This document shows, one piece after another, positions 9,899-18,594 of a DNA stretch of 64,000 nt (within the stretch, counting starts at the first letter, position 1; each line of letters starts with the position of its first letter). A program made the position numbers and the translations under genes. The stretch is from Saccharococcus thermophilus (GTDB taxonomy: Bacteria > Bacillota > Bacilli > Bacillales > Anoxybacillaceae): NCBI RefSeq assembly GCF_011761475.1, contig NZ_JAASRS010000001.1:1054001-1118000 (forward strand), in the 5' to 3' direction. A model generated the notes under the pieces. It searched no databases. It was not told the DNA's origin and was given only the letters and a program-made list of their open reading frames with translations.

Positions 9899-10579
9899 GT
9901 GGCAACATTTGATTGGCATAAAGAAGCAGAAAGACAGTGGGATGAAAGAGCCGAGTTTTGGCATCAAAGCAGCGAGGAGATGTGGGAGCGAGGGAGCCGA
10001 AAAACGGTCATTCCTTTTATTGCTTCTTACATTCCAAAAGGAAGCAACATCCTCGATTTAGGCTGCGGCGACGGCTATGGCTCTTGGAAGCTGGCCGAGG
10101 CAGGGTATGAGGTGACCGGCGTCGATTTATCGGCCGAAATGATCGAAAAAGCAAAAGCTCGAGGCGAAAGCGAACGGCTTCGCTTTGTGCAGGGGGATTT
10201 AACGAAGTTGCCATTTGCCGCGGAAACGTTTGCCGCAGCGATGGCCATTAATTCCCTCGAATGGACGGAGCAGCCGCTTGAGGCGCTCCAAGAAGCAAAA
10301 CGGGTGTTAAAGCGAGGCGGCTATTTTTGCGCCGGCATTCTCGGGCCGACCGCCGCGCCGCGCGTCAACAGCTATCCGCGTTTATACGGAAAACCAGTCA
10401 TCTGCAATACGATGATGCCGTGGGAATTCGAGCGGTTAGCCAAAGAGAACGGATGGGAGATCATCGGCGGACAAGGGGTGTACAAACGGGAGGTGCCCGA
10501 AAGCCTCATCGGCTCGCTGCCAATCGTGCTAAAGCAAGCGTTGACGTTTATGTGGATTTTTATGCTGCGGAAGAATTAA
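9899..10579 (+). CDS. class I SAM-dependent methyltransferase
   Basis: A 226-residue methyltransferase starting at the GTG at 9899 behind AAGAGGTGAT; a GTG nine bases upstream overlaps that site. The SAM fold is clear: motif I NILDLGCGDGYG, the acidic end of beta-2 in VTGVDLSAEM, and the RFVQGDLTKLPF segment. This resembles Methyltransf_11/UbiE-like enzymes, but the substrate cannot be told. The C-terminus is hydrophobic (LTFMWIFMLRKN). It stands alone, so context gives no hint of its pathway. Confidence 0.85.
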   Translation: MATFDWHKEAERQWDERAEFWHQSSEEMWERGSRKTVIPFIASYIPKGSNILDLGCGDGYGSWKLAEAGYEVTGVDLSAEMIEKAKARGESERLRFVQGDLTKLPFAAETFAAAMAINSLEWTEQPLEALQEAKRVLKRGGYFCAGILGPTAAPRVNSYPRLYGKPVICNTMMPWEFERLAKENGWEIIGGQGVYKREVPESLIGSLPIVLKQALTFMWIFMLRKN

Positions 10580-10679
10580 AGATGTGCGCAATCGCTGCCG
10601 TGGTGCATAAAATGAAAACAAATAGAGAGAACTGCCTGTTTGCCAAACAGCTCCCTCGCCTTTCTTTTATCCCGCTATG

Positions 10680-10763
10680 TTAGAAACCGTAGCCGACAAT
10701 AATCAATAAAATAAACAATACAACAACTAACGCAAAGCCGTTTTCGCTTCAATTGCAGCGCAT
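10680..10763 (-). pseudogene. YjcZ-family sporulation microprotein with in-frame TGA
   Basis: On the minus strand an ATG at 10763, ten bases after AAGGTGG, opens a reading frame with codons for Met-Arg-Cys-Asn. A TGA (10751-10749) follows, and then in the same frame SENGFALVVVLFILLIIV and a final GYGF. The hydrophobic tail is the hallmark of the tiny YjcZ/YhbC-like spore proteins of Bacillaceae. The usual Gly/Tyr-rich N-terminus is absent. As written the gene cannot make the protein, so it is decayed or there is a base error at the TGA. Confidence 0.5.
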
Positions 10764-10864
10764 TTGCCTGCGACCACCTTTTATCAAGCTGCCGCATTGG
10801 ATGAAAAAATGGCGTAAGGGAACTGGACCATCGTGGGAGGGGCAAAAAGCGGGCGGAAAAGTAG

Positions 10865-10895
10865 AAAACCTTGGCGTTTCGCCAAGGTTTTTTTA
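10865..10895. terminator. bidirectional terminator
   Basis: AAAACCTTGGCG, loop TTT, CGCCAAGGTTTT. T runs stand on both sides (seven on the plus strand, four on the minus strand). It directly follows the stop of the small minus-strand gene 10893-11021. Confidence 0.8.
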
Positions 10896-11021
10896 GCTTG
10901 CGGTATATTTTTCTTCCCATTTTTGCCGCCATTTATTGCGGCGTTCCGTGCGTGCCCCTTTATACAAATGTTTATATTTGCGCCAGTGTATTTTCCATTG
11001 CTTTCTCCGTTCCGCTCTCAC
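10893..11021 (-). CDS. Arg/Lys/Trp-rich microprotein, unknown
   Basis: A 42-residue frame from a GTG at 11021 (AAAGGG ten bases upstream) to a TAA that runs into a strong terminator. The product is very basic with regularly spaced tryptophans (MRAERRKQWKIHW, RRNKWRQKWEEKYTAS). The precise stop-then-terminator arrangement favours a real gene. I know no family for it. The alternative ATG frame here gives only 19 residues. Confidence 0.45.
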   Translation of the reverse strand: MRAERRKQWKIHWRKYKHLYKGARTERRNKWRQKWEEKYTAS

Positions 11022-11371
11022 GCATGCTCATCCCTTTCTCTAGTTGTTTCTTGTTCTATGAGGTGTATTCGCTGAGGAAGCGGTCGAATCCTTTGACTAG
11101 TTTTGTCGAGGGGTAGGAAGTTTCCGCGAACAATCGCGAATAAGAATAATCGTTTTCCGTCGTTTTGTCAAGGAACATGCAATTATTCCCTTTATCTAGA
11201 AAATAGCAAATATTTTTATAGCGATTTTTACCATATATAGAATGTGGGAGAAAAACGTTATTGAGTGTTCTGATCATCATTGCGTGGTTGATTGTTTGCG
11301 GATGGATAGAAGCATGTTTCAAAACTATTTCAGCGTCAGTCATTACCAACACGGTTCGAGCAGCAAGAAGA

Positions 11372-11396
11372 TAGGGAGCGGGATGCTCCCTTTTTT
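11372..11396 (+). terminator. isolated rho-independent terminator
   Basis: AGGGAGC, loop GGGAT, GCTCCCT followed by TTTTT. No intact plus-strand gene lies immediately upstream, so it may be the tail of a deleted gene. Confidence 0.65.
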
Positions 11397-11590
11397 GCGT
11401 TGTCGGATGCGGAGCAACAGAAATTATATTTCATCTTGTTAGGTTTTTAGAAGGTGGGCAAAACATGGTTGATAATCTCATTTTACTAGTTGATAATCTC
11501 AATTTTACTTTGCTTTAGTTGTCAAGCGGAAGAACATAAAGGAGAACGTACTTATTATATATTAAAGCAAAATGTCGAAGGATGATGAAA

Positions 11591-11650
11591 ATGCCGGTAG
11601 CAACGAAGCTTAAAAAAGCTACGTTTAAACATATCGAAGCAGAATTGTAA
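11591..11650 (+). pseudogene. N-terminal remnant resembling ArpU-type phage regulators
   Basis: An ATG behind AAGGATGATGAA starts MPVATKLKKATFKHIEAEL and then hits TAA after 19 codons. The KKATFKHIEAEL segment resembles the N-terminus of small phage late-gene regulators of the ArpU type, in which a Tyr-His-Glu segment would follow. Here the next codons are a stop and unrelated sequence. This is recognition from a short motif only. Confidence 0.35.
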
Positions 11651-11956
11651 TTGAAAGAAATGATTCGAAATAATACATGTTTTGCCGGGAGGAAGTAGAT
11701 GAAAACAGGGGCGGGGGTCGCGCTCCTCTTTTAGGGAAGCCGGCGGAATCCATCGCCACGCGATTGGCGGCACATTAGCGGTTAGCACAGTTAGGGGAAA
11801 TTGCAAATATATACACCATGGCTGGAAGTGCATCAGAGGCTGATTCTATTATGGCATTGGACAAGACGGTATACATGGGGTGGACTAGCTGACAAATTAG
11901 TAAACGCCAAGCCACGGTGACGGAGTGAAATTATTTATGCGATTGGAGGGATCGGG

Positions 11957-12289
11957 ATGGAGATGAATTCAGAGTTTATGAAAGAATTAGCTGATATACT
12001 CTACAAATACAATTTAGCTTGCATAAAGTCGGATAACGGCATTATAGGTTATAAAAATGGTGAATTCAAAATATTCAATAATACGTTTGTTAGCGCGAAA
12101 CCAAAAGGAATTGAAATGAGTGGTTACAGTTTAGATTTATATGGAGTAAAGAATAAAAGAGAACTTTTACTGAAAATAGCAGCAGAAATAAAAGATTGTT
12201 TTGACAAAAACCAGATAGAAGCAATTGAGGGGGATTATTTTATTGGTTTTGATGATGGCGGCAAATTCAAAATAAGTATTGCTAAATAA
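11957..12289 (+). CDS. hypothetical protein, 110 aa
   Basis: A 110-residue soluble protein with start at 11957 behind GGAGGG; an internal ATG at 11963 is an alternative. No motif is recognised. It is rich in Lys, Ile and Asp, has no membrane segment, and looks like a small alpha/beta fold (GIIGYKNGEFKIFNN, YFIGFDDGGKFKIS). Its codons are more AT-rich than those of the cobalamin and metA genes, and decayed DNA surrounds it, which suggests acquisition with a mobile or accessory segment. Confidence 0.5.
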   Translation: MEMNSEFMKELADILYKYNLACIKSDNGIIGYKNGEFKIFNNTFVSAKPKGIEMSGYSLDLYGVKNKRELLLKIAAEIKDCFDKNQIEAIEGDYFIGFDDGGKFKISIAK

Positions 12290-12725
12290 CGTTATTTTCA
12301 TGCTCCTTTCAGAATATAATTACGAAATACTTCTTCATCCCTGTGTCGATGGAAAAATAGATACAAATGGGATAAAGAGGAAATATCGGATCCATTGGTA
12401 GAGGAACTGCTAGAATTCACCTGCCGGAAGAGATTTGTGTGAGTCCGCAGCTTTATATATCCAGAAGTTTTTAGGTATTTCATAGGAACAAGAGATGTGG
12501 ATACCTTTGAAATCGTAAGCTGAAATGAGGCTGGCTCAAAAGGCCGCTGAATCGACCTTTTGATGCCATCCTCTTTTGTTTGGAGGTGATGAGGGTGGGC
12601 TTGACCACATTTTGACCACGTACCTACCGCACCCACAGCCGGCAAACCAATATAGCCATGATACAAAAGTGTTGATTTTACGAGATTTTTCCAACCACCA
12701 ACGGCCAAGAAATCCCTAAAAATAC
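12290..12725. other. gap between the hypothetical gene and metA
   Basis: About 430 bases with no convincing gene. A minus-strand frame spans it but lacks a ribosome binding site and recognisable sequence. The segment GAGGCTGGCTCAAAAGG (12527-12543) resembles the end of an insertion sequence, but no partner end was found. Confidence 0.5.
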
Positions 12726-13634
12726 TTATTCCCATTCATACGGCGTTTCCTGGTAGACATAATAGTTCAGCCAGTTGACAAACAATAAATTCGCATGGGA
12801 GCGCCAAGTGTTGAGCGGCTCTTTTGTTGGATCGTCGTTTGGAAAATACGATTCTGGAATGTGAATCGGAAGCCCTTTGGCTAAGTCACGCTCATACTCC
12901 TCTTTTAGTGTCGTGGCGTCGTATTCTGGATGGCCGGTCAAAAAGATTTGCTTTCCGTCATTGGACGCGACTAAACATACACCGGCTTTTTCGGCGACGG
13001 ATAAAATCGTCAGTTCCGGCACTTTTTCGATATCTTCGCGTTTGACGTCGGTATGGCGCGAATGCGGCATGCGGAAGACATCGTCAAACCCGCGCAATAA
13101 TTTGACATTTTTCACTTCAAGCGAATGTTTGAAAACGCCGAAGCATTTTTGCGGCAGCGGGTATTTTGGAATGCCGTAATGATAATAAAGGCCGGCTTGC
13201 GCTCCCCAGCAAATATGTAAAGTCGATGTGACATTCGTTTTCGTCCATTCCATAATTTCCGTTAGCTCTTTCCAGTATGTGACTTCTTCAAACGGCATTT
13301 GTTCGACCGGAGCGCCGGTAATGATCATGCCGTCAAACTTACGGTGGCGGATATGCGGAAAGATCGTATAAAACTGGTCTAAGTGATGTTTGCTTGTCGT
13401 TTTCGGCTCATGGGTAGCTGGGCGCAAAAAAGTGACGTTCACTTGCAGCGGCGAATTGCCAAGAAGGCGCAATAACTGTGTTTCCGCTTTTTCTTTTTCC
13501 GGCATTAAATTTAAAATCACTATGTTCAACGGACGAATGTCCTGTGAATACGCCCGATCCTCATCCATGACGAAAATATTTTCTTGTTCGAGTATTTCTT
13601 TGGCTGGCAAATCTTTTGGAATATTGATTGGCAA
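12726..13634 (-). CDS. metA: homoserine O-acetyltransferase MetA
   Basis: Acylates the hydroxyl of homoserine, the first committed step of methionine synthesis. The TTG at 13634, seven bases after GGAGGG, gives 302 residues starting [15 protein letters not shown], the standard N-terminus and length. The nucleophile is Cys142 in HICWGAQAG, and the GHPEYD segment supplies the catalytic histidine and glutamate region. Residue 111 is Glu ([13 protein letters not shown]). In this family Glu111 marks acetyl-CoA use, whereas E. coli-type succinyltransferases have Gly. A sigma-A promoter precedes it; no SAM riboswitch is visible. Confidence 0.95.
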   Translation of the reverse strand: MPINIPKDLPAKEILEQENIFVMDEDRAYSQDIRPLNIVILNLMPEKEKAETQLLRLLGNSPLQVNVTFLRPATHEPKTTSKHHLDQFYTIFPHIRHRKFDGMIITGAPVEQMPFEEVTYWKELTEIMEWTKTNVTSTLHICWGAQAGLYYHYGIPKYPLPQKCFGVFKHSLEVKNVKLLRGFDDVFRMPHSRHTDVKREDIEKVPELTILSVAEKAGVCLVASNDGKQIFLTGHPEYDATTLKEEYERDLAKGLPIHIPESYFPNDDPTKEPLNTWRSHANLLFVNWLNYYVYQETPYEWE

Positions 13635-13671
13635 CAGATTTCCCTCCATTCGTTCAGTTTTAAATAACTTA

Positions 13672-13700
13672 ATTATAAAAACTTTACAAATTTTATTCAA
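13672..13700 (-). promoter_or_regulatory. sigma-A promoter of metA
   Basis: On the minus strand TTGAAT (13700-13695), a 17-base spacer, then TATAAT (13677-13672). It lies about 40 bases before the metA start. Confidence 0.75.
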
Positions 13701-13767
13701 TTCATTTTTTTAAAATTCTCCGAATGATAAAATATATGTATTTGAGTACATTGAAGATTATTGAAGG

Positions 13768-14117
13768 AACCAATCCGAATCGATTCCTGACAAAATCCGC
13801 AAGATCGCGCAGATTGTCTACGGTGCGAGAGACGTAGAATTTTTGCTAACAACGCAAAAACAAATCCAACTGTTTGCCAATTCGGCTGGGACGAGCTGCC
13901 GATCTGCATAGCGAAAACGAATATTCGCTGTCGGATGGTCCGATAAAACTTGGCCGTCCAACAGATTTTATGATAATGGCAAGGGGGCTGAAGTCATCGA
14001 CCGGTGCAGGTTGTCGAGTTGAATGGCGATGTCATGATAATGCAGGGGCTGCCGAAACAGCCGGAGGCGCTTGCGGATGGATGTCGGTGAAATGAAAATG
14101 CGGCCGGACTGATTTAA
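13768..14117 (+). pseudogene. fhs: formate--tetrahydrofolate ligase (Fhs), C-terminal remnant
   Basis: Only the last fifth of the ~560-residue ligase remains, broken by frameshifts. In successive frames one reads IPDKIRKIAQIVYGARDVEF, then DELPICIAKTN, then YSLSDGPIKLGRPTDF, then LKSSTGAG, then NGDVMIMQGLPKQPEALAD and a final AAGLI with TAA. All lie in the order found at the C-terminus of Fhs. The upstream four fifths are missing and no start remains. It is a degraded relic between metA and the next gene. Confidence 0.85.
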
Positions 14118-14129
14118 GGGAGTGATGGG

Positions 14130-14651
14130 ATGTTTGATCCAACAGCGTTTGACAATTTGAAAACGGTGCTGGAGGGTGCAGTATACGATTTGGATTTAGA
14201 AGGGGACATTGTGGTGATTGACCGGCGTGATTTAGTTGATTTAGCTCATTTTTCCCGGATGTATACGATTTCCTTCCGCTTACCGTCTACTCCCCCGCCG
14301 CCTGTATCGTGCATGATCTGTCTTGAGATGGATCTGGAGCAAATCGCAAACGAACTGCTTCAGCGTTCGGTTCGACCGGGCTGCCGATTGACGGTTTCTT
14401 TCTTTCTTCCAATTCGGCAGCTGGAAACGTGCTCATTCATCGAAAGCGCGCTGCGGCGCATTTGGGGGGACAAGCGTACGATACGGCAAACGTTAAGCCA
14501 TGAGTTTCCTCATGAAACACCTGGCTATCGTAATGAAGTAACGATTGAATTCGGCCGTTTGATTTATGAAGATAATGTCGCCGACCTGCAGGCAATGATT
14601 CCGTACATGACCGCTTCGCTCGAGCAATTGCAAAAGTTTTCTGGCAAATAA
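14130..14651 (+). CDS. conserved hypothetical protein, 173 aa
   Basis: A soluble 173-residue protein starting MFDPTAFDNLKTVLEGAVYD. I do not recognise the family. There is no signal peptide or membrane segment; the C-terminal half has a charged helical look (FGRLIYEDNVADLQAMIPYM). It begins 12 bases after the fhs relic behind AAGGGAGTG and ends about 60 bases before bsaA. In B. subtilis a small gene also lies near bsaA, but I cannot equate them by sequence. Confidence 0.65.
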   Translation: MFDPTAFDNLKTVLEGAVYDLDLEGDIVVIDRRDLVDLAHFSRMYTISFRLPSTPPPPVSCMICLEMDLEQIANELLQRSVRPGCRLTVSFFLPIRQLETCSFIESALRRIWGDKRTIRQTLSHEFPHETPGYRNEVTIEFGRLIYEDNVADLQAMIPYMTASLEQLQKFSGK

Positions 14652-14712
14652 AGGGCGCGGAAGTGGAAAAAGGGCGGAAAATCCATTATGATGGGAAGTG
14701 AGGTGAAGTCGG

Positions 14713-15189
14713 ATGAGTGTATACGATTTTAGCGCGAAAACGATTCGCGGCGAAGAACAGTCATTAGCGGATTACAAAGGAAAAGTGTTGCTGATTGTCA
14801 ATACGGCGAGCAAATGCGGCTTTACCCCACAGTATAAAGAGTTGCAGGAACTGTATGAGCAATACCGTGATCGCGGTTTTGTCGTTCTCGGCTTTCCGTG
14901 CAATCAATTTGGCCATCAAGAGCCGGGCACGGAAGAAGAGATTAAGCAGTTTTGCCAAGCCAATTACGGGGTTACCTTTCCGATGTTTGCCAAAGTCGAT
15001 GTCAATGGCGAAAGCGCCCATCCGCTTTTCCAATATTTAAAGGAAAAAGCCCCGGGCGTGCTTGGAACGAAGGCGATTAAATGGAACTTTACGAAGTTTT
15101 TGGTTGATCGAAACGGAAATGTGGTCGCCCGTTTCGCTTCACAGACGCGGCCGAGCGAATTAAAAAGCGAAATTGAAAAACTGTTATAA
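14713..15189 (+). CDS. bsaA: glutathione peroxidase-like thiol peroxidase BsaA
   Basis: A 158-residue member of the glutathione peroxidase family, reducing peroxides in the cytoplasm, probably with thioredoxin or bacillithiol-linked donors, since Bacillaceae lack glutathione. The catalytic Cys35 lies in [12 protein letters not shown], Gln69 in NQFGHQEPG, and the active-site Trp in [14 protein letters not shown]. Cys replaces the selenocysteine of animal enzymes. There is no signal peptide. The location next to metA and ypgR matches B. subtilis. It starts nine bases after GTGAGGTGA and ends in a terminator. Confidence 0.93.
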   Translation: MSVYDFSAKTIRGEEQSLADYKGKVLLIVNTASKCGFTPQYKELQELYEQYRDRGFVVLGFPCNQFGHQEPGTEEEIKQFCQANYGVTFPMFAKVDVNGESAHPLFQYLKEKAPGVLGTKAIKWNFTKFLVDRNGNVVARFASQTRPSELKSEIEKLL

Positions 15190-15222
15190 AAACTGTCTTT
15201 CCACTGTGGAAGACGGTTTTTT
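15188..15222 (+). terminator. terminator of bsaA
   Basis: AAAACTGTCTTTCCAC, loop T, GTGGAAGACGGTTTTTT. The long stem begins at the stop codon. Confidence 0.85.
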
Positions 15223-15369
15223 GTCCATAGCGGAAGAAAGCGGAAGCGGCAGCGATGGCGAAGTTTTTCTTGTGGTGAAAAAACAGTTGCGTTTTTTTCT
15301 TAGCCGTGCACAAACGGCATGTCACGCTTCGCCGCATTCCGCGCCTGAAGAAGCAGAAGCGAGAGTGAG

Positions 15370-17259
15370 ATGGTTGCCATGAAAATGTTAACAGTAGAAG
15401 GAATTTCGAAAAGTTACGGAGAAAAAACGCTGTTTCAGCAATTGTCTTTTACAGTGAAAGAAGGGGAGCGCATCGGCATCATCGGCGTCAATGGCACCGG
15501 AAAATCGACGTTGTTGCGCATCATTGCCGGTGTAGACGCGCCGGATGAAGGAAATATTGCCTATCCAAAAGATTTCACGATCGGCTATTTGCCTCAGCAG
15601 CCGGAACTTCACCCTGATCTGACCGTGCTAGAGCAAGTATTTCAGCGAGATAATCCACTGATTCGCCTGTTGCGCGACTATGAGCTGGCGCTCGCCGAGC
15701 TCGCCGAGCATCCGCTTGATGAAAAGCGGCAGGCGCGCTTGTATGCCCTCTCGCAGCAAATGGATGCGCAAAATGCATGGGATGCCAATGCCAACGCCAA
15801 GGCGATTTTAACAAAGCTGGGGATTCCTGACATGACCAGGCGAATCGGCGCGCTTTCCGGCGGACAAAAGCGGCGCGTCGCGCTGGCGCAGGCTTTGATT
15901 GAGGCGCCCGATCTGCTTGTGCTTGATGAGCCGACGAACCACCTTGATGATGAGGCGATTCGCTGGCTCGAGGAATATTTGGTGCGCTATCAAGGGGCAG
16001 TATTGTTTGTCACGCACGACCGCTACTTTTTGGACCGTGTCACGAATCGCATCTTTGAGCTAGACGGCGGCAAGCTATATACGTATGTTGGAAATTATGC
16101 GGCGTTTTTGGAAGCGAAAGCGCTCCGCGAAGAACAAGAGCGCGCCGCTTCGCAAAAGCGGCGTCAGCTGTACCTTCGTGAGCTTGAATGGGTCAAGCGC
16201 GGCGCCAAAGCGCGGACGACGAAACAAAAGGCGCGTTTGCAACGGTTTGCCCAGCTCGAAGCGTCGCTGACGACGGAAAAAAGCGGGCAGCTGGAGATGA
16301 AGCTGGGCGGCAGCCGGCTTGGCAAAAAGGTGATCGAGCTGAAGCGAATCAGCCATTCGTTTGGCGGCAAGCAGCTCTTTCATTCCTTTAACCTGCTTGT
16401 CAAACCGGGTGACCGCATTGGCATTGTCGGGCCGAACGGCAGCGGCAAATCCACTTTGCTTAATATCATCGCCGGACGGCTGCAGCCGGAGGAAGGGGAA
16501 GTGGAAATTGGCCCGACCGTGAAAATCGCTTATTATACACAAGAACATGTGGAAATGGATGAACAAAAACGGGTCATCGAATATATTCGCGAAGCGGGCG
16601 AGGCAATACGCACCATCGACGGAGAGACGATCTCCGCCGCGCAGTTGCTTGAGCAGTTTTTGTTTCCAATGCATATGCATGGAACGCTGATTCGCAAGCT
16701 GTCCGGCGGGGAAAAGCGCCGCTTATATTTGTTGCGCTTGTTGATGAGCGGGCCAAACGTGTTATTGCTCGATGAGCCGACGAACGATTTGGATACGAAA
16801 ACGTTAACGGTTCTAGAAGATTATTTGCAGTCGTTTCCAGGCGTTGTGATGACCGTTTCCCATGACCGCTACTTTTTAGATAAAGTCGCCGAACAGCTTT
16901 GGATTTTAGATGGGAACGGCAACATCCATACGTATATCGGCGAATATTCGGAATACTTGGAGGAACAGCGGCAATTGCCGGCAAAGCAAGAAAAGCAGCC
17001 TGCAAAAGAAACGAAACCGTCAAGAAAACAGACGAAACGCCGGCTGACGTACAAAGAACAAAAAGAGTGGGAAGAAATTGAAACCAATATAGCCAAACTG
17101 GAAGAAGAATTGCAGCGGGTCGCCGAAGAGATGGAAGCTTGTGCGAGCGATTATGAAAAAGTTCAGCAGCTTGCCGAGCAATACGAAATGCTTTCCGCCG
17201 AGCTCGATGCGTTGCTGGAGCGGTGGGCCGAGCTGTCGGAGCTCGTCGAGTCGTCATAA
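15370..17259 (+). CDS. yfmR: ABC-F family ATPase (YfmR/Uup type)
   Basis: A 629-residue soluble protein with two ABC ATPase domains and no membrane part. Walker A motifs are GVNGTGKST and GPNGSGKST; signatures are LSGGQKRR and LSGGEKRR; Walker B ends are LVLDEPTNHLDD and LLLDEPTNDLD. A charged linker lies between the domains, and a C-terminal coiled coil (from about residue 555) marks the Uup/YfmR branch. ABC-F proteins act on ribosomes at the E site; YfmR helps translation through difficult stretches. Several ATGs (15370, 15379, 15385) could start it, and none has a strong ribosome binding site. Confidence 0.9.
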   Translation: MVAMKMLTVEGISKSYGEKTLFQQLSFTVKEGERIGIIGVNGTGKSTLLRIIAGVDAPDEGNIAYPKDFTIGYLPQQPELHPDLTVLEQVFQRDNPLIRLLRDYELALAELAEHPLDEKRQARLYALSQQMDAQNAWDANANAKAILTKLGIPDMTRRIGALSGGQKRRVALAQALIEAPDLLVLDEPTNHLDDEAIRWLEEYLVRYQGAVLFVTHDRYFLDRVTNRIFELDGGKLYTYVGNYAAFLEAKALREEQERAASQKRRQLYLRELEWVKRGAKARTTKQKARLQRFAQLEASLTTEKSGQLEMKLGGSRLGKKVIELKRISHSFGGKQLFHSFNLLVKPGDRIGIVGPNGSGKSTLLNIIAGRLQPEEGEVEIGPTVKIAYYTQEHVEMDEQKRVIEYIREAGEAIRTIDGETISAAQLLEQFLFPMHMHGTLIRKLSGGEKRRLYLLRLLMSGPNVLLLDEPTNDLDTKTLTVLEDYLQSFPGVVMTVSHDRYFLDKVAEQLWILDGNGNIHTYIGEYSEYLEEQRQLPAKQEKQPAKETKPSRKQTKRRLTYKEQKEWEEIETNIAKLEEELQRVAEEMEACASDYEKVQQLAEQYEMLSAELDALLERWAELSELVESS

Positions 17260-17276
17260 GCAAGGAGGGAGCAGAA

Positions 17277-18404
17277 TTGAAAATTAAATCAATTGAACCG
17301 ACGCCAAGTCCGAATACGATGAAAGTGCTCTTAGATGAGGAGCTGCCTTTTGGCACGAGCCATAACTATAAGCCGGACAATATCGATACGGCGCCGCCTC
17401 TGATCCAAGAACTGATGAAAATCGAAGGCGTCAAGGGGATTTATCATGTCGCTGACTTTTTAGCCGTGGAGCGCAATCCGAAATACGATTGGAAAGGCAT
17501 TTTGACAAAAGTTCGTGAAGTGTTCGGAGAAGATGTGGAAGGCGGGCAGGAGACGGTCCAAAAGCCAAACGAACATTTTGGCGAAGTGAAAGTATATGTG
17601 CAAATGCTTTACGGGCTGCCAATGCAGGTGAAATTGACCGATGGTGAAAAAGAACACCGCGTCGGACTGCCAAAGCCGTTTATCGATGCGGTCATTGAAG
17701 CACAGAAATATTCGGATAATATCGTGCTAGAGCGAAAATGGGTGGAAAAAGGTGTACGTTACGGTACATTCGAAGAAATTGGTAATGAAATGGTCGAAGA
17801 ACTTTCGGCAGCGTATCCGCCAGAACGATTAGAGCGCATTGTTCAAATGTTCCGCCGCGGTGAACAAACAAAAACGCAAAAACGTCCAAGCATCAAAGTA
17901 ACGGAAGAAATGCTTAATGATCCGGATTGGACGAAACGGTATGCGGCGTTAGAGCAAATGGCGGAGCCGACAGAAGACGATATACCAGTGTTAGCAAAAG
18001 CGCTAAAAGATGAAAAAGTAGCGATTCGCCGCTTAGCGACCGCGTACTTAGGGATGATCGGCGGCAAAAAAGTGTTGCCGTATTTGTATGAAGCGCTGAA
18101 AGATAAGTCGGTGTCCGTCCGCCGCACCGCGGGTGACTGCTTGTCCGATATCGGCGATCCAGAAGCGATTCCGGTTATGATGGAGGCGCTGAAAGACCCA
18201 AGCAAGCTCGTTCGCTGGCGCGCCGCCATGTTTTTATATGAAGTCGGCGATGAATCGGCATTGCCGGCGTTAAAAGCGGCGGAAAACGATCCGGAGTTTG
18301 AGGTAAGCATGCAAGTGAAAATGGCAATCGAGCGCATTGAAGGCGGCGAGGAAGCGAAAGGATCGGTTTGGAAGCAGATGACGGAAAGCAGAAAAAAGGG
18401 TTAA
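17277..18404 (+). CDS. ypgR: conserved virulence factor C-like protein with Nfu-N domain and HEAT repeats (YpgR)
   Basis: The TTG at 17277, eight bases after AAGGAGG, gives 375 residues. The N-terminal part (IKSIEPTPSPNTMKVLLDE) is the Nfu/NifU N-terminal domain. The C-terminal half holds three or four HEAT/PBS repeats (DDIPVLAKALKDEKVAIRR, VLPYLYEALKDKSVSVRR, AIPVMMEALKDPSKLVRW). Staphylococcal CvfC homologues affect virulence, and an iron-sulphur or scaffold role has been proposed; its biochemistry is not settled. The neighbourhood (bsaA before, brxA after) matches B. subtilis ypgR. Confidence 0.85.
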   Translation: MKIKSIEPTPSPNTMKVLLDEELPFGTSHNYKPDNIDTAPPLIQELMKIEGVKGIYHVADFLAVERNPKYDWKGILTKVREVFGEDVEGGQETVQKPNEHFGEVKVYVQMLYGLPMQVKLTDGEKEHRVGLPKPFIDAVIEAQKYSDNIVLERKWVEKGVRYGTFEEIGNEMVEELSAAYPPERLERIVQMFRRGEQTKTQKRPSIKVTEEMLNDPDWTKRYAALEQMAEPTEDDIPVLAKALKDEKVAIRRLATAYLGMIGGKKVLPYLYEALKDKSVSVRRTAGDCLSDIGDPEAIPVMMEALKDPSKLVRWRAAMFLYEVGDESALPALKAAENDPEFEVSMQVKMAIERIEGGEEAKGSVWKQMTESRKKG

Positions 18405-18426
18405 TAATAAAACGTGATAAAAATTG

Positions 18427-18460
18427 GAAAAGGCGCACGGCGTATGGCCGCGCCTTTTCT
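18427..18460 (+). terminator. terminator after ypgR
   Basis: AAAAGGCGC and GCGCCTTTTC close a GC-rich stem with a central GTAT loop, followed by T-rich sequence. Confidence 0.75.
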
Positions 18461-18530
18461 TTATGGAAAACATTTTATGTGTAATGTTAAATCATTCACA
18501 ACGTAAGTACGATTGTTTTAGTTATTTTGA

Positions 18531-18559
18531 TTGATTTTTCGGGAATAAAATAGTATTCT
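18531..18559 (+). promoter_or_regulatory. sigma-A promoter of brxA
   Basis: TTGATT (18531-18536), a 17-base spacer and TATTCT (18554-18559), 35 bases before the brxA start. GGAGGG follows as the ribosome binding site. Confidence 0.6.
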
Positions 18560-18594
18560 GATGACATCGAATATCGTTTGGAGGGATTTTCGTT

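Larger units (their letters stand above)
11022..11956. other. intergenic stretch without an intact gene
   Basis: About 930 bases with broken frames in all directions. It contains an isolated terminator (11372-11396), two near-identical tandem copies of GTTGATAATCTCATTTTACT (11468-11487 and 11489-11509), a truncated reading frame at 11591 and stop-riddled sequence from 11690 to 11930 that looks like eroded coding DNA. I could not name the source of the last part. Confidence 0.6.

Noticed and set aside
12298-12735. 145-residue minus-strand open frame after metA
   Set aside because: No ribosome binding site, odd composition with runs of Ser and His, and no recognisable sequence; it overlaps the metA end and possible insertion-sequence debris.
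13640-13770. SAM riboswitch or T-box before metA
   Set aside because: None of the conserved blocks is present and the leader is only about 40 bases; a plain sigma-A promoter explains the region.
16574-17356. 260-residue minus-strand frame inside the ABC-F gene
   Set aside because: Antisense shadow; no start signals and no domain.
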